This document shows, piece after piece, positions 44,793 through 51,942 of a stretch of 55,234 nucleotides of DNA. This DNA comes from Nitrospira sp. GTDB lineage: Bacteria > Nitrospirota > Nitrospiria > Nitrospirales > Nitrospiraceae. The notes under the pieces are model-generated. The model was not told the origin of the DNA, ran no database searches, and saw only the letters and a list, made by a program, of their open reading frames with translations. How positions within the stretch are numbered: the stretch's first letter is position 1; the number at the start of each line of letters is the position of its first letter. The position numbers and the translations under genes are program-made. The stretch covers positions 1-55,234 of the forward strand of contig JADYYH010000001.1 of assembly GCA_020853775.1 (NCBI GenBank). Reading direction: 5' to 3'.

Positions 44793-45629
44793 TTACTGCT
44801 TTTTCTTGGAGGACGGTGCAGCCGACTTGCCTGATGAAGCCTTAGCAGGCTGTTCAGGCTGAGAAGCAGGGGCACTAGCAGCTGGGGCTGGTGCGGGAGC
44901 TGCCGCTGGGGCGTCCGGGGTCTTCTTCACTTCCAACACTTTGACCCGCACCGCCGCTTCACTGGTGAAGGGCGAGTTGGGATAATTCTTCATCAGATCC
45001 TGGTAATGTGCGAGGGCTCCCTCAGGACGGGACTGCGACTCTTCAATCTTTGCCAATTCGAATAGCACATGGTCCTTATTGAGGGCGCCCGGGATGTCCA
45101 GAATGCCGGTAAAGGCCTTCACCGCCTGATCGCGATCACCCTTCGCTAAGTATGCGTAGGCCAAGCGTTGCTGGACTAATCCCAAGAGCGACGTATTGGA
45201 GCCATACAACAACATGAACCGTTTGTAGGTTTCGATACCGGCATCCACTTCATTGGCCAGCACCTGGGCATTCCCCAGATGGAACAAGGCCAAGGGCGCG
45301 CCAGGGCTTCTCGGATATTGCTCCACTACTTGCTTGTAGAGCGTAACGGCTTGGGCAAGCTGCTCGTGGCTTTTTTTCGGATCGTCTGCGGGCCGATTGA
45401 GATAGTGGAGCGTCGCTTCCTGCTCGAGCTCGCGTGCCTTTAACGTGGATTGATAGTCGTACCACATCACACCGGCGACGACCGCACCCGCAACCAGCAC
45501 GACCCCGAAGCCAGCCAACACGGCGCGCCGCTGCTCCTGCAACACATGGAGAAACCGGTCAACCCCGGTCAAGAGATGGGCTTCGTCGAGGGGGTCAACT
45601 TTTGCAGGAACCCTGATTCGATAACTCAT
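44793..45629 (-). CDS. Membrane-anchored TPR protein (YfgM-like)
   Basis: Residues 1-33 are cytoplasmic, a membrane segment covers about 38-57, and the rest is periplasmic with four TPR-like repeats (LYKQVVEQYPRSPGAPLALFHLG, AVKAFTGILDIPGALNKDHVLFELAK). The layout matches YfgM/BamD-like chaperone-adaptor proteins. The C-terminal 40 residues are a low-complexity Ala/Pro tail that ends in KKKQ. Function is not assigned. The transcript starts at a promoter at 45683-45712, divergent from bioF. Confidence 0.9.
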   Translation of the reverse strand: MSYRIRVPAKVDPLDEAHLLTGVDRFLHVLQEQRRAVLAGFGVVLVAGAVVAGVMWYDYQSTLKARELEQEATLHYLNRPADDPKKSHEQLAQAVTLYKQVVEQYPRSPGAPLALFHLGNAQVLANEVDAGIETYKRFMLLYGSNTSLLGLVQQRLAYAYLAKGDRDQAVKAFTGILDIPGALNKDHVLFELAKIEESQSRPEGALAHYQDLMKNYPNSPFTSEAAVRVKVLEVKKTPDAPAAAPAPAPAASAPASQPEQPAKASSGKSAAPSSKKKQ

Positions 45630-45682
45630 AGTCGAGCAATGGTCTCGGTTAGAAAAGACGGTCGTTTCTTAGAGCCTCGCGC

Positions 45683-45712
45683 CTTATACTAGGGACCACT
45701 CAGCCTTGTCAA
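45683..45712 (-). promoter_or_regulatory. Promoter of the TPR gene, overlapping a divergent -10 for bioF
   Basis: Minus strand TTGACA (45707-45712), 18 bp, TATAAG (45683-45688). On the plus strand TATACT (45685-45690) overlaps it and would be the -10 of bioF, with no good -35. The two promoters face apart with overlapping -10 boxes. Confidence 0.6.
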
Positions 45713-45742
45713 ATGTTTGGCCTCACCCAAGTCCAGGCACCC

Positions 45743-46903
45743 ATGTTTGAAAAACATCTCAAGAAACTGGACGATCAGCATCTCTTACGCCGGCTTCGCA
45801 CGATCGCCTCGGCGACAGGGCCCACGGTGCTCCTGGACGGCCGTGAAATCATTCTGCTGTCATCCAACAATTATCTCGGCCTTGCTACGCATCCGACGGT
45901 GGTGGAGGCCGCCATTGAGGCAACCCGTCGATATGGGGCCGGCTCGGGCGCCGCACGCCTGGTGTGCGGCACGCTGACGCCCCATGAAACGTTGGACGCT
46001 ACCCTCGCCCGCTTCAAAGGCACCGAAGCAGCACTGACTTTTGCCGCCGGATACCTGACTAATATCAGCGTAATCCCGGCCTTGATCGCAAAAGATGGAC
46101 TGATCTTCGCCGACCGTCTCTGCCACGCCAGCCTCATCGACGGGTGCCGCCTGAGCGGAGCCACCTTTCGTGTGTACCGTCATCGAGACATGCACCATCT
46201 GGAGCAACTGCTCGCTCGCCGGCCGGCCGGCCGCCCCACCCTCATCGTCACCGACGGGCTTTTCAGCATGGACGGGGACATCGCGCCGATGAAAGATCTT
46301 GTGCCCTTGGCGGAACGGTACGGTGCAGAGATATATGTCGACGATGCGCATGGCACAGGAATTCTCGGCCGCACCGGGCGCGGCACCCTCGAACATTGCG
46401 AGGTCGAATCGCGCGTGCCCTATCACATGGGCACCTTGAGCAAAGCCATCGGGAGCGCGGGAGGATACGTGGTTGGTTCTGCCACGGTCATCGCATACCT
46501 GCTCAACACCTGCCGCGCTTTTATTTATACGACCGCTCCGCCTCCGGCCACTGCGGCGGCAGCGACCGCCGCGATCCAGGTCATCGAGCAGGAACCACAA
46601 CGGCGAGCTCGCTTGTGGCAGAATCGCGAACGTCTTGCACAAGGGCTCAATCGGCTCGGCTTCCGGCTCGCCGCATCGGAAAGCCCGATCCTGCCGATTA
46701 TCGTCGGTGATCCCGATCGCGCCATGAACCTGGCACAGGCCCTCATCGAACACGGTGTCTATGCGCCGGCCATTCGCCCACCGACGGTCCCGCCCGCCAC
46801 CAGCCGAATTCGACTCACAATCACCGCCGACCACACCAATGAGCAGATTGATCGCGCACTGGCGGCACTCGAACGGGCCGGTCGCTCACTCAATCTGATC
46901 TGA
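45743..46903 (+). CDS. bioF: 8-amino-7-oxononanoate synthase (AOS family)
   Basis: A PLP-dependent enzyme that condenses pimeloyl-ACP/CoA with alanine in biotin synthesis. I use the ATG at 45743 (FEKHLKKLDDQHLLRRL start, as in BioF); an in-frame ATG at 45713 would leave almost no leader after the TATACT at 45685. Landmarks: NNYLGLATH, GAGSGAARLVCGT, DDAHGTG (PLP ring), and the Schiff-base Lys in MGTLSKAIGSAGG. No other bio gene is here, so related activities of the same family (Kbl-like or lipid-forming synthases) remain possible. A terminator follows at 46946-46966. Confidence 0.9.
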   Translation: MFEKHLKKLDDQHLLRRLRTIASATGPTVLLDGREIILLSSNNYLGLATHPTVVEAAIEATRRYGAGSGAARLVCGTLTPHETLDATLARFKGTEAALTFAAGYLTNISVIPALIAKDGLIFADRLCHASLIDGCRLSGATFRVYRHRDMHHLEQLLARRPAGRPTLIVTDGLFSMDGDIAPMKDLVPLAERYGAEIYVDDAHGTGILGRTGRGTLEHCEVESRVPYHMGTLSKAIGSAGGYVVGSATVIAYLLNTCRAFIYTTAPPPATAAAATAAIQVIEQEPQRRARLWQNRERLAQGLNRLGFRLAASESPILPIIVGDPDRAMNLAQALIEHGVYAPAIRPPTVPPATSRIRLTITADHTNEQIDRALAALERAGRSLNLI

Positions 46904-46945
46904 CAGAACGGGTGCTAATCGGACGATACCGGTCCGCGCTTCCGA

Positions 46946-46966
46946 AGCGGCTGCAAGCCGCTATTT
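46946..46966 (+). terminator. Rho-independent terminator of bioF
   Basis: AGCGGCT-GCA-AGCCGCT (46946-46962) followed by ATTTTC, 43 bp after the bioF stop codon. Confidence 0.75.
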
Positions 46967-47103
46967 TCGCGTCGTCTCTTCTGGATATTTTCTTGCTTTC
47001 CCACTCTCCTGTGGCATGATCGAAACTATTCGGCGAACCCTAATCATCCACCCATAACTACAGTCGTTTATCCGCCCATATTCTCATTCAATGGAGCGAC
47101 CCG

Positions 47104-48159
47104 ATGATTGACATCTCCAAACTGTTGACCTTTGGTGTCCAGCAAGGTGCCTCAGACTGTCACATCAGCGCCGGCGAACCGCCGATGATCCGTCTGCATG
47201 GCGACCTCAAAAAACTCGACCATCCGCCCCTGACGCAGGATGAAACGCACGCGCTCATCTACGACATGATGAGTGACGCACAGCGCAAGAATTTTGAAGA
47301 ACACCGGGAATGCGACTTCTCCTTCGACCTCGGCGACATCGCTCGCTTTCGCGTGAACGTCTTCGTTCAGGGCCGTGGATTGGGTGCCGTCTTCCGGACC
47401 ATTCCGACCGAAATTCTCCCCCTTGAAAAACTCGGCATGCCGCCCATTCTCCGGCAACTCTGCGACCGTGAGAAAGGCCTGATCCTTGTCACCGGCCCGA
47501 CCGGGTCCGGAAAATCCACCACGCTTGCGGGCATGATCGACTATCTGAACAACACCTTCGAAGGCCACATTCTTACCATTGAAGACCCCGTGGAGTTTGT
47601 CCACAAATCGAAAAAGTGCCTGGTCAACCAGCGCGAATTAGGCGTACACACCTTGTCGTTCGCCAATGCGTTGCGTGCCGCGCTCCGCGAAGACCCCGAC
47701 ATTATTCTCGTCGGCGAAATGCGCGACCTGGATACGATCCAGTTGGCCTTGACCGCTGCCGAAACCGGGCACTTGGTCTTTGCCACGCTCCACACATCCA
47801 GTGCGCCGAAGACCATTGACCGCATCATCGACGCCTTTCCCCCGAACCAGCAAGCGCAGGTCCGCGCGCAGCTGTCGGAAACCTTGGAAGCCGTGCTGAC
47901 CCAGACGCTGCTCAAAAAGAAAAGTGGTGGCCGGATTGCGGCGGTGGAAATCATGGTCGGCACCACGGCCGTGCGCAACCTTATCCGAGAAGGCAAACTC
48001 CATCAGATTCCGGGCATCATGCAGGCCAGTCAGAAAGACGGCATGCAGACCATGGACATGGCGTTGGTCGACCTCGCTACGCGCGGAATGGTGACCAAGG
48101 CCGAGGCCCAGTCTCGTAGCATGAATCCGAATCTCTTCAACGCGGCAGGCGCGGCCTAG
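47104..48159 (+). CDS. pilT: Twitching motility ATPase PilT
   Basis: The hexameric ATPase that retracts type IV pili. The 351-residue protein has an N-terminal PAS-like domain, Walker A GPTGSGKSTT (131-140), the Asp box TIEDPVEFVH, Walker B IILVGEMRDLDT, the His box TGHLVFATLHTSS, and the retraction motif AVRNLIREGK near 295. GGAGCG precedes the ATG. The 200-bp upstream gap has a weak promoter-like pair TTGCTT (46993) - 16 bp - CATGAT (47015-47020). It heads a two-gene unit with pilU. Confidence 0.97.
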   Translation: MIDISKLLTFGVQQGASDCHISAGEPPMIRLHGDLKKLDHPPLTQDETHALIYDMMSDAQRKNFEEHRECDFSFDLGDIARFRVNVFVQGRGLGAVFRTIPTEILPLEKLGMPPILRQLCDREKGLILVTGPTGSGKSTTLAGMIDYLNNTFEGHILTIEDPVEFVHKSKKCLVNQRELGVHTLSFANALRAALREDPDIILVGEMRDLDTIQLALTAAETGHLVFATLHTSSAPKTIDRIIDAFPPNQQAQVRAQLSETLEAVLTQTLLKKKSGGRIAAVEIMVGTTAVRNLIREGKLHQIPGIMQASQKDGMQTMDMALVDLATRGMVTKAEAQSRSMNPNLFNAAGAA

Positions 48160-48209
48160 CGTCCCCGTGCACGTCAATCGTCTACCGGCAGCAAGATAAG
48201 AGGCGTCTC

Positions 48210-49373
48210 ATGGATGTTCGCACGCTCCTCGAAGTGATGGTCAAACAGGAATCGTCCGACCTGTATCTCACCGTCGATGCCCCGCCGATTTATCGCATCC
48301 ATGGCTCAACCCATCGGACCGATGCGCCGCCGTTTACCAACGAGCAGTTGGAGTCATTGGCGCTGGCTCTGATGCGCGGGCAGCAGCGGGGCGAATTCGA
48401 AGAGAAAATGGAGATGAACCTCGCCCTGTATTACAAAGACTTGGGCCGCTTCCGCGTGAACATCTTCCGGCAGAAGGGAAACGTCGGGTTGGTGTTTCGG
48501 CACATCAAGGCGGAGATCATGACGGTTGAGCAACTGGACCTGCCGCCCATCGTGAAAGATATCGCCATGACGAAACGAGGGCTCGTCCTCGTTGTGGGGG
48601 CCACCGGGTCCGGTAAATCCACGTCGCTGGCGGCGATGATCGACCACCGGAATACCGTGCATGCCGGGCACATTATCAGCGTGGAAGACCCGATCGAGTT
48701 TGTCCATCACCACAAAAAATCGATCGTGACCCAGCGCGAAGTCGGTTTCGACACCCATTCGTTCGGCAATGCCCTGAAGAATACCCTGCGGCAAGCCCCG
48801 GATGTCATTCTCATCGGCGAAATCCGCGATACGGAGACCATGGAGGCCGCGATTACCTTCGCTGAAACCGGACACCTCTGCCTTGGGACTCTTCACTCGA
48901 ATAACGCGAATCAGTCCATCGAACGCATCATGAACTTCTTCCCGGTGGAACGGCACGCCCAGATTTACCTCCAACTGTCACTCAACCTACGGGCCATTAT
49001 CTCTCAGCGCCTCATCCCCTCACTGGATGGCCGCCGGGTGCCCGCGCTGGAAATCATGCTCGATACACCGCGTATCAAAGACCTGATCAAACGCTCGGAA
49101 ATCGATACGTTGAAGGAAGCGATGGAACAAGGCATCGATGAAGGATGCCAGACCTTTGATCATGTGCTGTTGCAACTCTACAAGGCCGGCAAAATCAGCA
49201 TTGAACAAGCCTTAATCAACGCAGATAGCGCGAACAACCTTCGGCTCAAGATTAAGCTGGCGGGCTTGAAAGGCGACGACGCGGTGGCGGCCCTGCTCGA
49301 CAAAAACGAGAGGGATGAAAAGGGCTTCCAAATTCAGGGGCAGATGAGCCAAGGCGGCGTCAAGAAACGGTGA
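48210..49373 (+). CDS. pilU: PilT-like retraction ATPase PilU
   Basis: A paralogue of PilT with Walker A GATGSGKSTS (130-139), Walker B VILIGEIRDTET, TGHLCLGTLHSNNANQ, and a longer C-terminal tail (about 30 residues: GDDAVAALLDKNERDEKG). In place of AIRNLIRE it reads PRIKDLIKRSE, which is the usual PilU version. PilU works with PilT in forceful retraction. It starts 50 bp after pilT with AGAGGCG as ribosome site. The pilins are 12 kb away on the other strand. Confidence 0.95.
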   Translation: MDVRTLLEVMVKQESSDLYLTVDAPPIYRIHGSTHRTDAPPFTNEQLESLALALMRGQQRGEFEEKMEMNLALYYKDLGRFRVNIFRQKGNVGLVFRHIKAEIMTVEQLDLPPIVKDIAMTKRGLVLVVGATGSGKSTSLAAMIDHRNTVHAGHIISVEDPIEFVHHHKKSIVTQREVGFDTHSFGNALKNTLRQAPDVILIGEIRDTETMEAAITFAETGHLCLGTLHSNNANQSIERIMNFFPVERHAQIYLQLSLNLRAIISQRLIPSLDGRRVPALEIMLDTPRIKDLIKRSEIDTLKEAMEQGIDEGCQTFDHVLLQLYKAGKISIEQALINADSANNLRLKIKLAGLKGDDAVAALLDKNERDEKGFQIQGQMSQGGVKKR

Positions 49374-49455
49374 CCTGCTCGCGAAAGTTTTCTAGGATGG
49401 GCAGGCAGTCATCCCCGCCCGGGCATACCAAGCAAGCAGGTGAACGAAACGCCGA

Positions 49456-49962
49456 CTAAGGCCCTTCCATAGCAAGTTCAAGATAGGCCGCGATCTTATC
49501 CAGCGCCCCTGCGGTCAATTTCCTTCCATACCATACCGGCATCGTATCCGCAGGAAAACCAGGCACCACATAGGTACCCGGGGACACCACCGACTCGACA
49601 ATATATTCTCGAACGGTTTGCGCTTGTCCACGATACTGCGGATCAGCCAGACGAGTCGCTCCGGTCTTGCCCAGCCAGAGCGGAGGGCCGACCTTTCCAT
49701 CAGCCCCCGCAATACCTGGAATTCGATGGCAGACGACACAACCGGCGCGAACGAACAGCTCTTGAATCGGCTCCTCCCCGGTCACCAAGGGCACCATATT
49801 GGGGTCGATCATTGGAACCGCCGGAGGGAGCGCAGACGGAGGCGGGGCCTGTTGAATTCCCGCCAAAGCCAGCAGCAATACCAGGCCGGCGACCAATGCC
49901 GCAATCGCTTTATTTTTATGCTGTGAAGGTGGAACAGAGGAAGAATCGTTTGAGGCAAACAT
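49456..49962 (-). CDS. Membrane-anchored monohaem cytochrome c
   Basis: A 168-residue protein with a membrane anchor at about 19-37 and a Pro-rich linker, then one class I cytochrome c domain. The haem motif is CVVCH (Cys75-Cys78-His79) and the likely axial Met is Met141 in DTMPVWYG. VGPPLWLG and LDKIAAYLE complete the fold. It would carry electrons at the periplasmic face of the inner membrane. Redox partners are not in the window. Single-gene unit; no sure promoter. Confidence 0.93.
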   Translation of the reverse strand: MFASNDSSSVPPSQHKNKAIAALVAGLVLLLALAGIQQAPPPSALPPAVPMIDPNMVPLVTGEEPIQELFVRAGCVVCHRIPGIAGADGKVGPPLWLGKTGATRLADPQYRGQAQTVREYIVESVVSPGTYVVPGFPADTMPVWYGRKLTAGALDKIAAYLELAMEGP

Positions 49963-50064
49963 ATACCGGCACCATGAACGTTACACACAGTGAACGGGCA
50001 CCCTACTGTGCCACCTGCTGAATAAAGACTATCCGGCTCACAGACGCGTGAATAATAGCAGATG

Positions 50065-50916
50065 CTATTGTCCCGGAGTCATGGCGCACCGGAAGCCGAT
50101 AGCTCGATCTTGAAAATCCGGCTCCGCCGAGACTCGCGCAGACGATCGTAACGCTACCGGCAGATCAGACCAGGCCCCTCCACGAATCACTTTCTTCTCT
50201 CCGGTTTCCGGGCCAGTGGGATTTTTCTCAGGGCTCTTCGAATAGTATTCCCGGTCATACCAATCCGCCACCCATTCAGCAGCATTTCCGGCCATGTGGT
50301 GAAGCCCATAGGGACTACGCCCGCCTTCCTTCAACCCGTGGCGCACGCTCATCCCTTCAACGCCCCCACTCACTGACGTCAGCGTCACCGCCTCGCTTAC
50401 CCAGACGCCGCGATTGTAATTCGCAATGTCGACGAAGGGCTGCATCTGCCCCCAAGGGTATCGCCGCCCATCGGTACCCCTCGCCGCCTTTTCCCACTCG
50501 GCTTCTGTCGGCAGCCGCTTCCCTGCCCAGGCACAATACGCCTTTGCATCAGCCCAGCCCATGCCTACGGCGGGACGATCGCCAACCGTCTCTGCGGCTT
50601 CATCATCCCAGGTGGGAGGGGCATCGTGCTTCGCCTCTACGAGAAACGACCGATAATGCTTCATAGAGACTTCATAGCGGTCGATATAAAAGGGGTCAAG
50701 CGTGACGACATGTTCCGGTCGTTCAGCGGGAAGCCCGTCGTTACTCCCCATCGTAAATGGCCCGGCTGGAACCAGCACCATGGGAGCGCCATCGTTGCCT
50801 TTGACACCTTCCGCAGCGGGACTGCCTGCCGCAGACGGCGGTTCGGCCGCCGAGGTGATTTCTAGGCCGAACAGCAGGACGGCAGTCAACACGGCCGTGA
50901 CACTGAAGAGTCGCAT
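50065..50916 (-). CDS. SUMF1/formylglycine-generating enzyme family protein lacking catalytic Cys
   Basis: Start at the ATG at 50916 with GGGAGGA as ribosome site; the frame continues to 51060 without a ribosome signal. The product has a signal peptide (MRLFSVTAVLTAVLL..., AEP cleavage near 24). The mature part is a SUMF1-type C-lectin fold: MVLVPAGPFTMGSNDG, HVVTLDPFYIDRYEVS, RLPTEAEWEKAARG, YGLHHMAGNAAEWVADWYD, and RGGAW near the end. True sulfatase-activating enzymes have RGGSWxCxxxxC; here the Cys positions read as SDLPVAL. It is therefore unlikely to make formylglycine and may act as a binding or assembly protein in the periplasm. Confidence 0.93.
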   Translation of the reverse strand: MRLFSVTAVLTAVLLFGLEITSAAEPPSAAGSPAAEGVKGNDGAPMVLVPAGPFTMGSNDGLPAERPEHVVTLDPFYIDRYEVSMKHYRSFLVEAKHDAPPTWDDEAAETVGDRPAVGMGWADAKAYCAWAGKRLPTEAEWEKAARGTDGRRYPWGQMQPFVDIANYNRGVWVSEAVTLTSVSGGVEGMSVRHGLKEGGRSPYGLHHMAGNAAEWVADWYDREYYSKSPEKNPTGPETGEKKVIRGGAWSDLPVALRSSARVSAEPDFQDRAIGFRCAMTPGQ

Positions 50917-50967
50917 ACATTCCTCCCATCTGCGATGAATCCAGAGGCAGGCACCAAGGCCGAGCAA

Positions 50968-50996
50968 AGTGTAGCCGTGCCGGCGGCCAAACTCAA
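50968..50996 (-). promoter_or_regulatory. Promoter of the SUMF1-family gene
   Basis: Minus strand TTGAGT (50991-50996), 17 bp, TACACT (50968-50973). The leader is about 45 nt. The architecture repeats that of the promoter at 4633-4661. Confidence 0.6.
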
Positions 50997-51111
50997 CTGC
51001 ATGAAGAAGCGCACGAATGAGGCAGGCAATCTCGGTCCTCACAATGACGAGAGGCGGCAATCAGGTGGGCTGATGAATTGGGAAGATTCGGCACAAGCCG
51101 TCAACAGTGCC

Positions 51112-51137
51112 GGCCGGCAAGAAGGTTCTTGCCGGCC
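51112..51137. terminator. Perfect 12-bp hairpin
   Basis: GGCCGGCAAGAA-GG-TTCTTGCCGGCC is a perfect inverted repeat. It lies 30 bp beyond the stop codon of the small lipoprotein gene (minus strand) and about 115 bp upstream of the SUMF1-family promoter. It lacks a T tract on either side, so it may be a Rho-assisted terminator, an RNA-protecting structure, or a protein site. Confidence 0.5.
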
Positions 51138-51166
51138 CTTGGAAGCGGTTGGGGACGGTGCGACGG

Positions 51167-51652
51167 TTACCGGGTGAGTTCTGCGACACGACGATCGTGA
51201 TCTTTGACTGGTTTCGCCGTGGCCATTTCAGACCGGTCGAGCAGATTGTGCAACACCTCCTGCTTTAATTGAACCATGAGGGCTTTGTTATGGCTTGAGG
51301 ACAGCGAGGCATCCTGAAGCAGATTCAGCCAGCCTATCGTCGCTATCTCATACCGGCTGTTCGGCATAGCCGTGCGTAATTCCTGAAACACGGTGATGGC
51401 ATCCGCCCGATTTTCAAACAACGCGACCAACGCTCGCGTGTAATAGGCATCCTCGCAGGCTGGTCCCTTGTGGCAATTCTTCATCCTTGCGTCCTGCGTA
51501 TGGGCAATCGCCTGAAGCGGCTTTAACTCCGAGGCATCGACGGGGAAAAAAGCGCTGCTGGGAAGGACCGTGGAGGAGCCCGATGGCATCGTGGTGCAAC
51601 CGCTAACGAGCAATAGGAGAAGGGTAAAATAGCACGCCCTATGTTTCGACAT
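51167..51652 (-). CDS. Small lipoprotein of unknown function
   Basis: Start at the ATG at 51652 (GAGGAGGATT as ribosome site); the longer frame to 51739 is not supported. The 161-residue protein has a lipoprotein signal peptide ending LLVSGC, then a short helical domain with a Cys pair (NCHKGPAC) and two TPR-like helices (YYTRALVALFENRADAITVFQELR). I do not know the family. It ends 30 bp before the hairpin at 51112-51137. Confidence 0.85.
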   Translation of the reverse strand: MSKHRACYFTLLLLLVSGCTTMPSGSSTVLPSSAFFPVDASELKPLQAIAHTQDARMKNCHKGPACEDAYYTRALVALFENRADAITVFQELRTAMPNSRYEIATIGWLNLLQDASLSSSHNKALMVQLKQEVLHNLLDRSEMATAKPVKDHDRRVAELTR

Positions 51653-51903
51653 TGTAATCCTCCTCAATTCGCGTTCACCGCGTGGAGCGCGATGATCATG
51701 CGATGTACTTGGCTTGCAGCGATGTTCTGAATGTACCATCGAGCTTCGGTTCAGCCATTACACGGAGGCTGTACTTCTTCGGTATGGGGCGCTTGCGTCA
51801 GACTGCACGTCCACGTGACTGATGACGGGTTGGAACAGAGGAAAACGAGGATCGATCTGGGCCGAGGAGTCTCAGAGAAGAGAGCAGACGATGTGAGAAG
51901 AAC

Positions 51904-51936
51904 GCCTTCGCCCCGCCTGATATGCGGGGCGAAGGC
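51904..51936 (-). terminator. Rho-independent terminator of the RTX gene
   Basis: A perfect 13-bp stem, GCCTTCGCCCCGC/GCGGGGCGAAGGC (51904-51916, 51924-51936), followed on the minus strand by GTTCTTCTCAC, starting 7 bp after the RTX stop codon. Confidence 0.85.
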
Positions 51937-51942
51937 AGTGTG

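Noticed and set aside
46985-47025. Possible sigma-54 promoter upstream of pilT (TGGCATGAT...)
   Set aside because: There is no GC at the -12 position with correct spacing.
49996-50013. Sigma-54-like TGGCAC...GC upstream of the cytochrome gene
   Set aside because: The GG-GC distance is 11 bp instead of the strict 10, so it is more likely a chance GGCAC/GTGCC hairpin.
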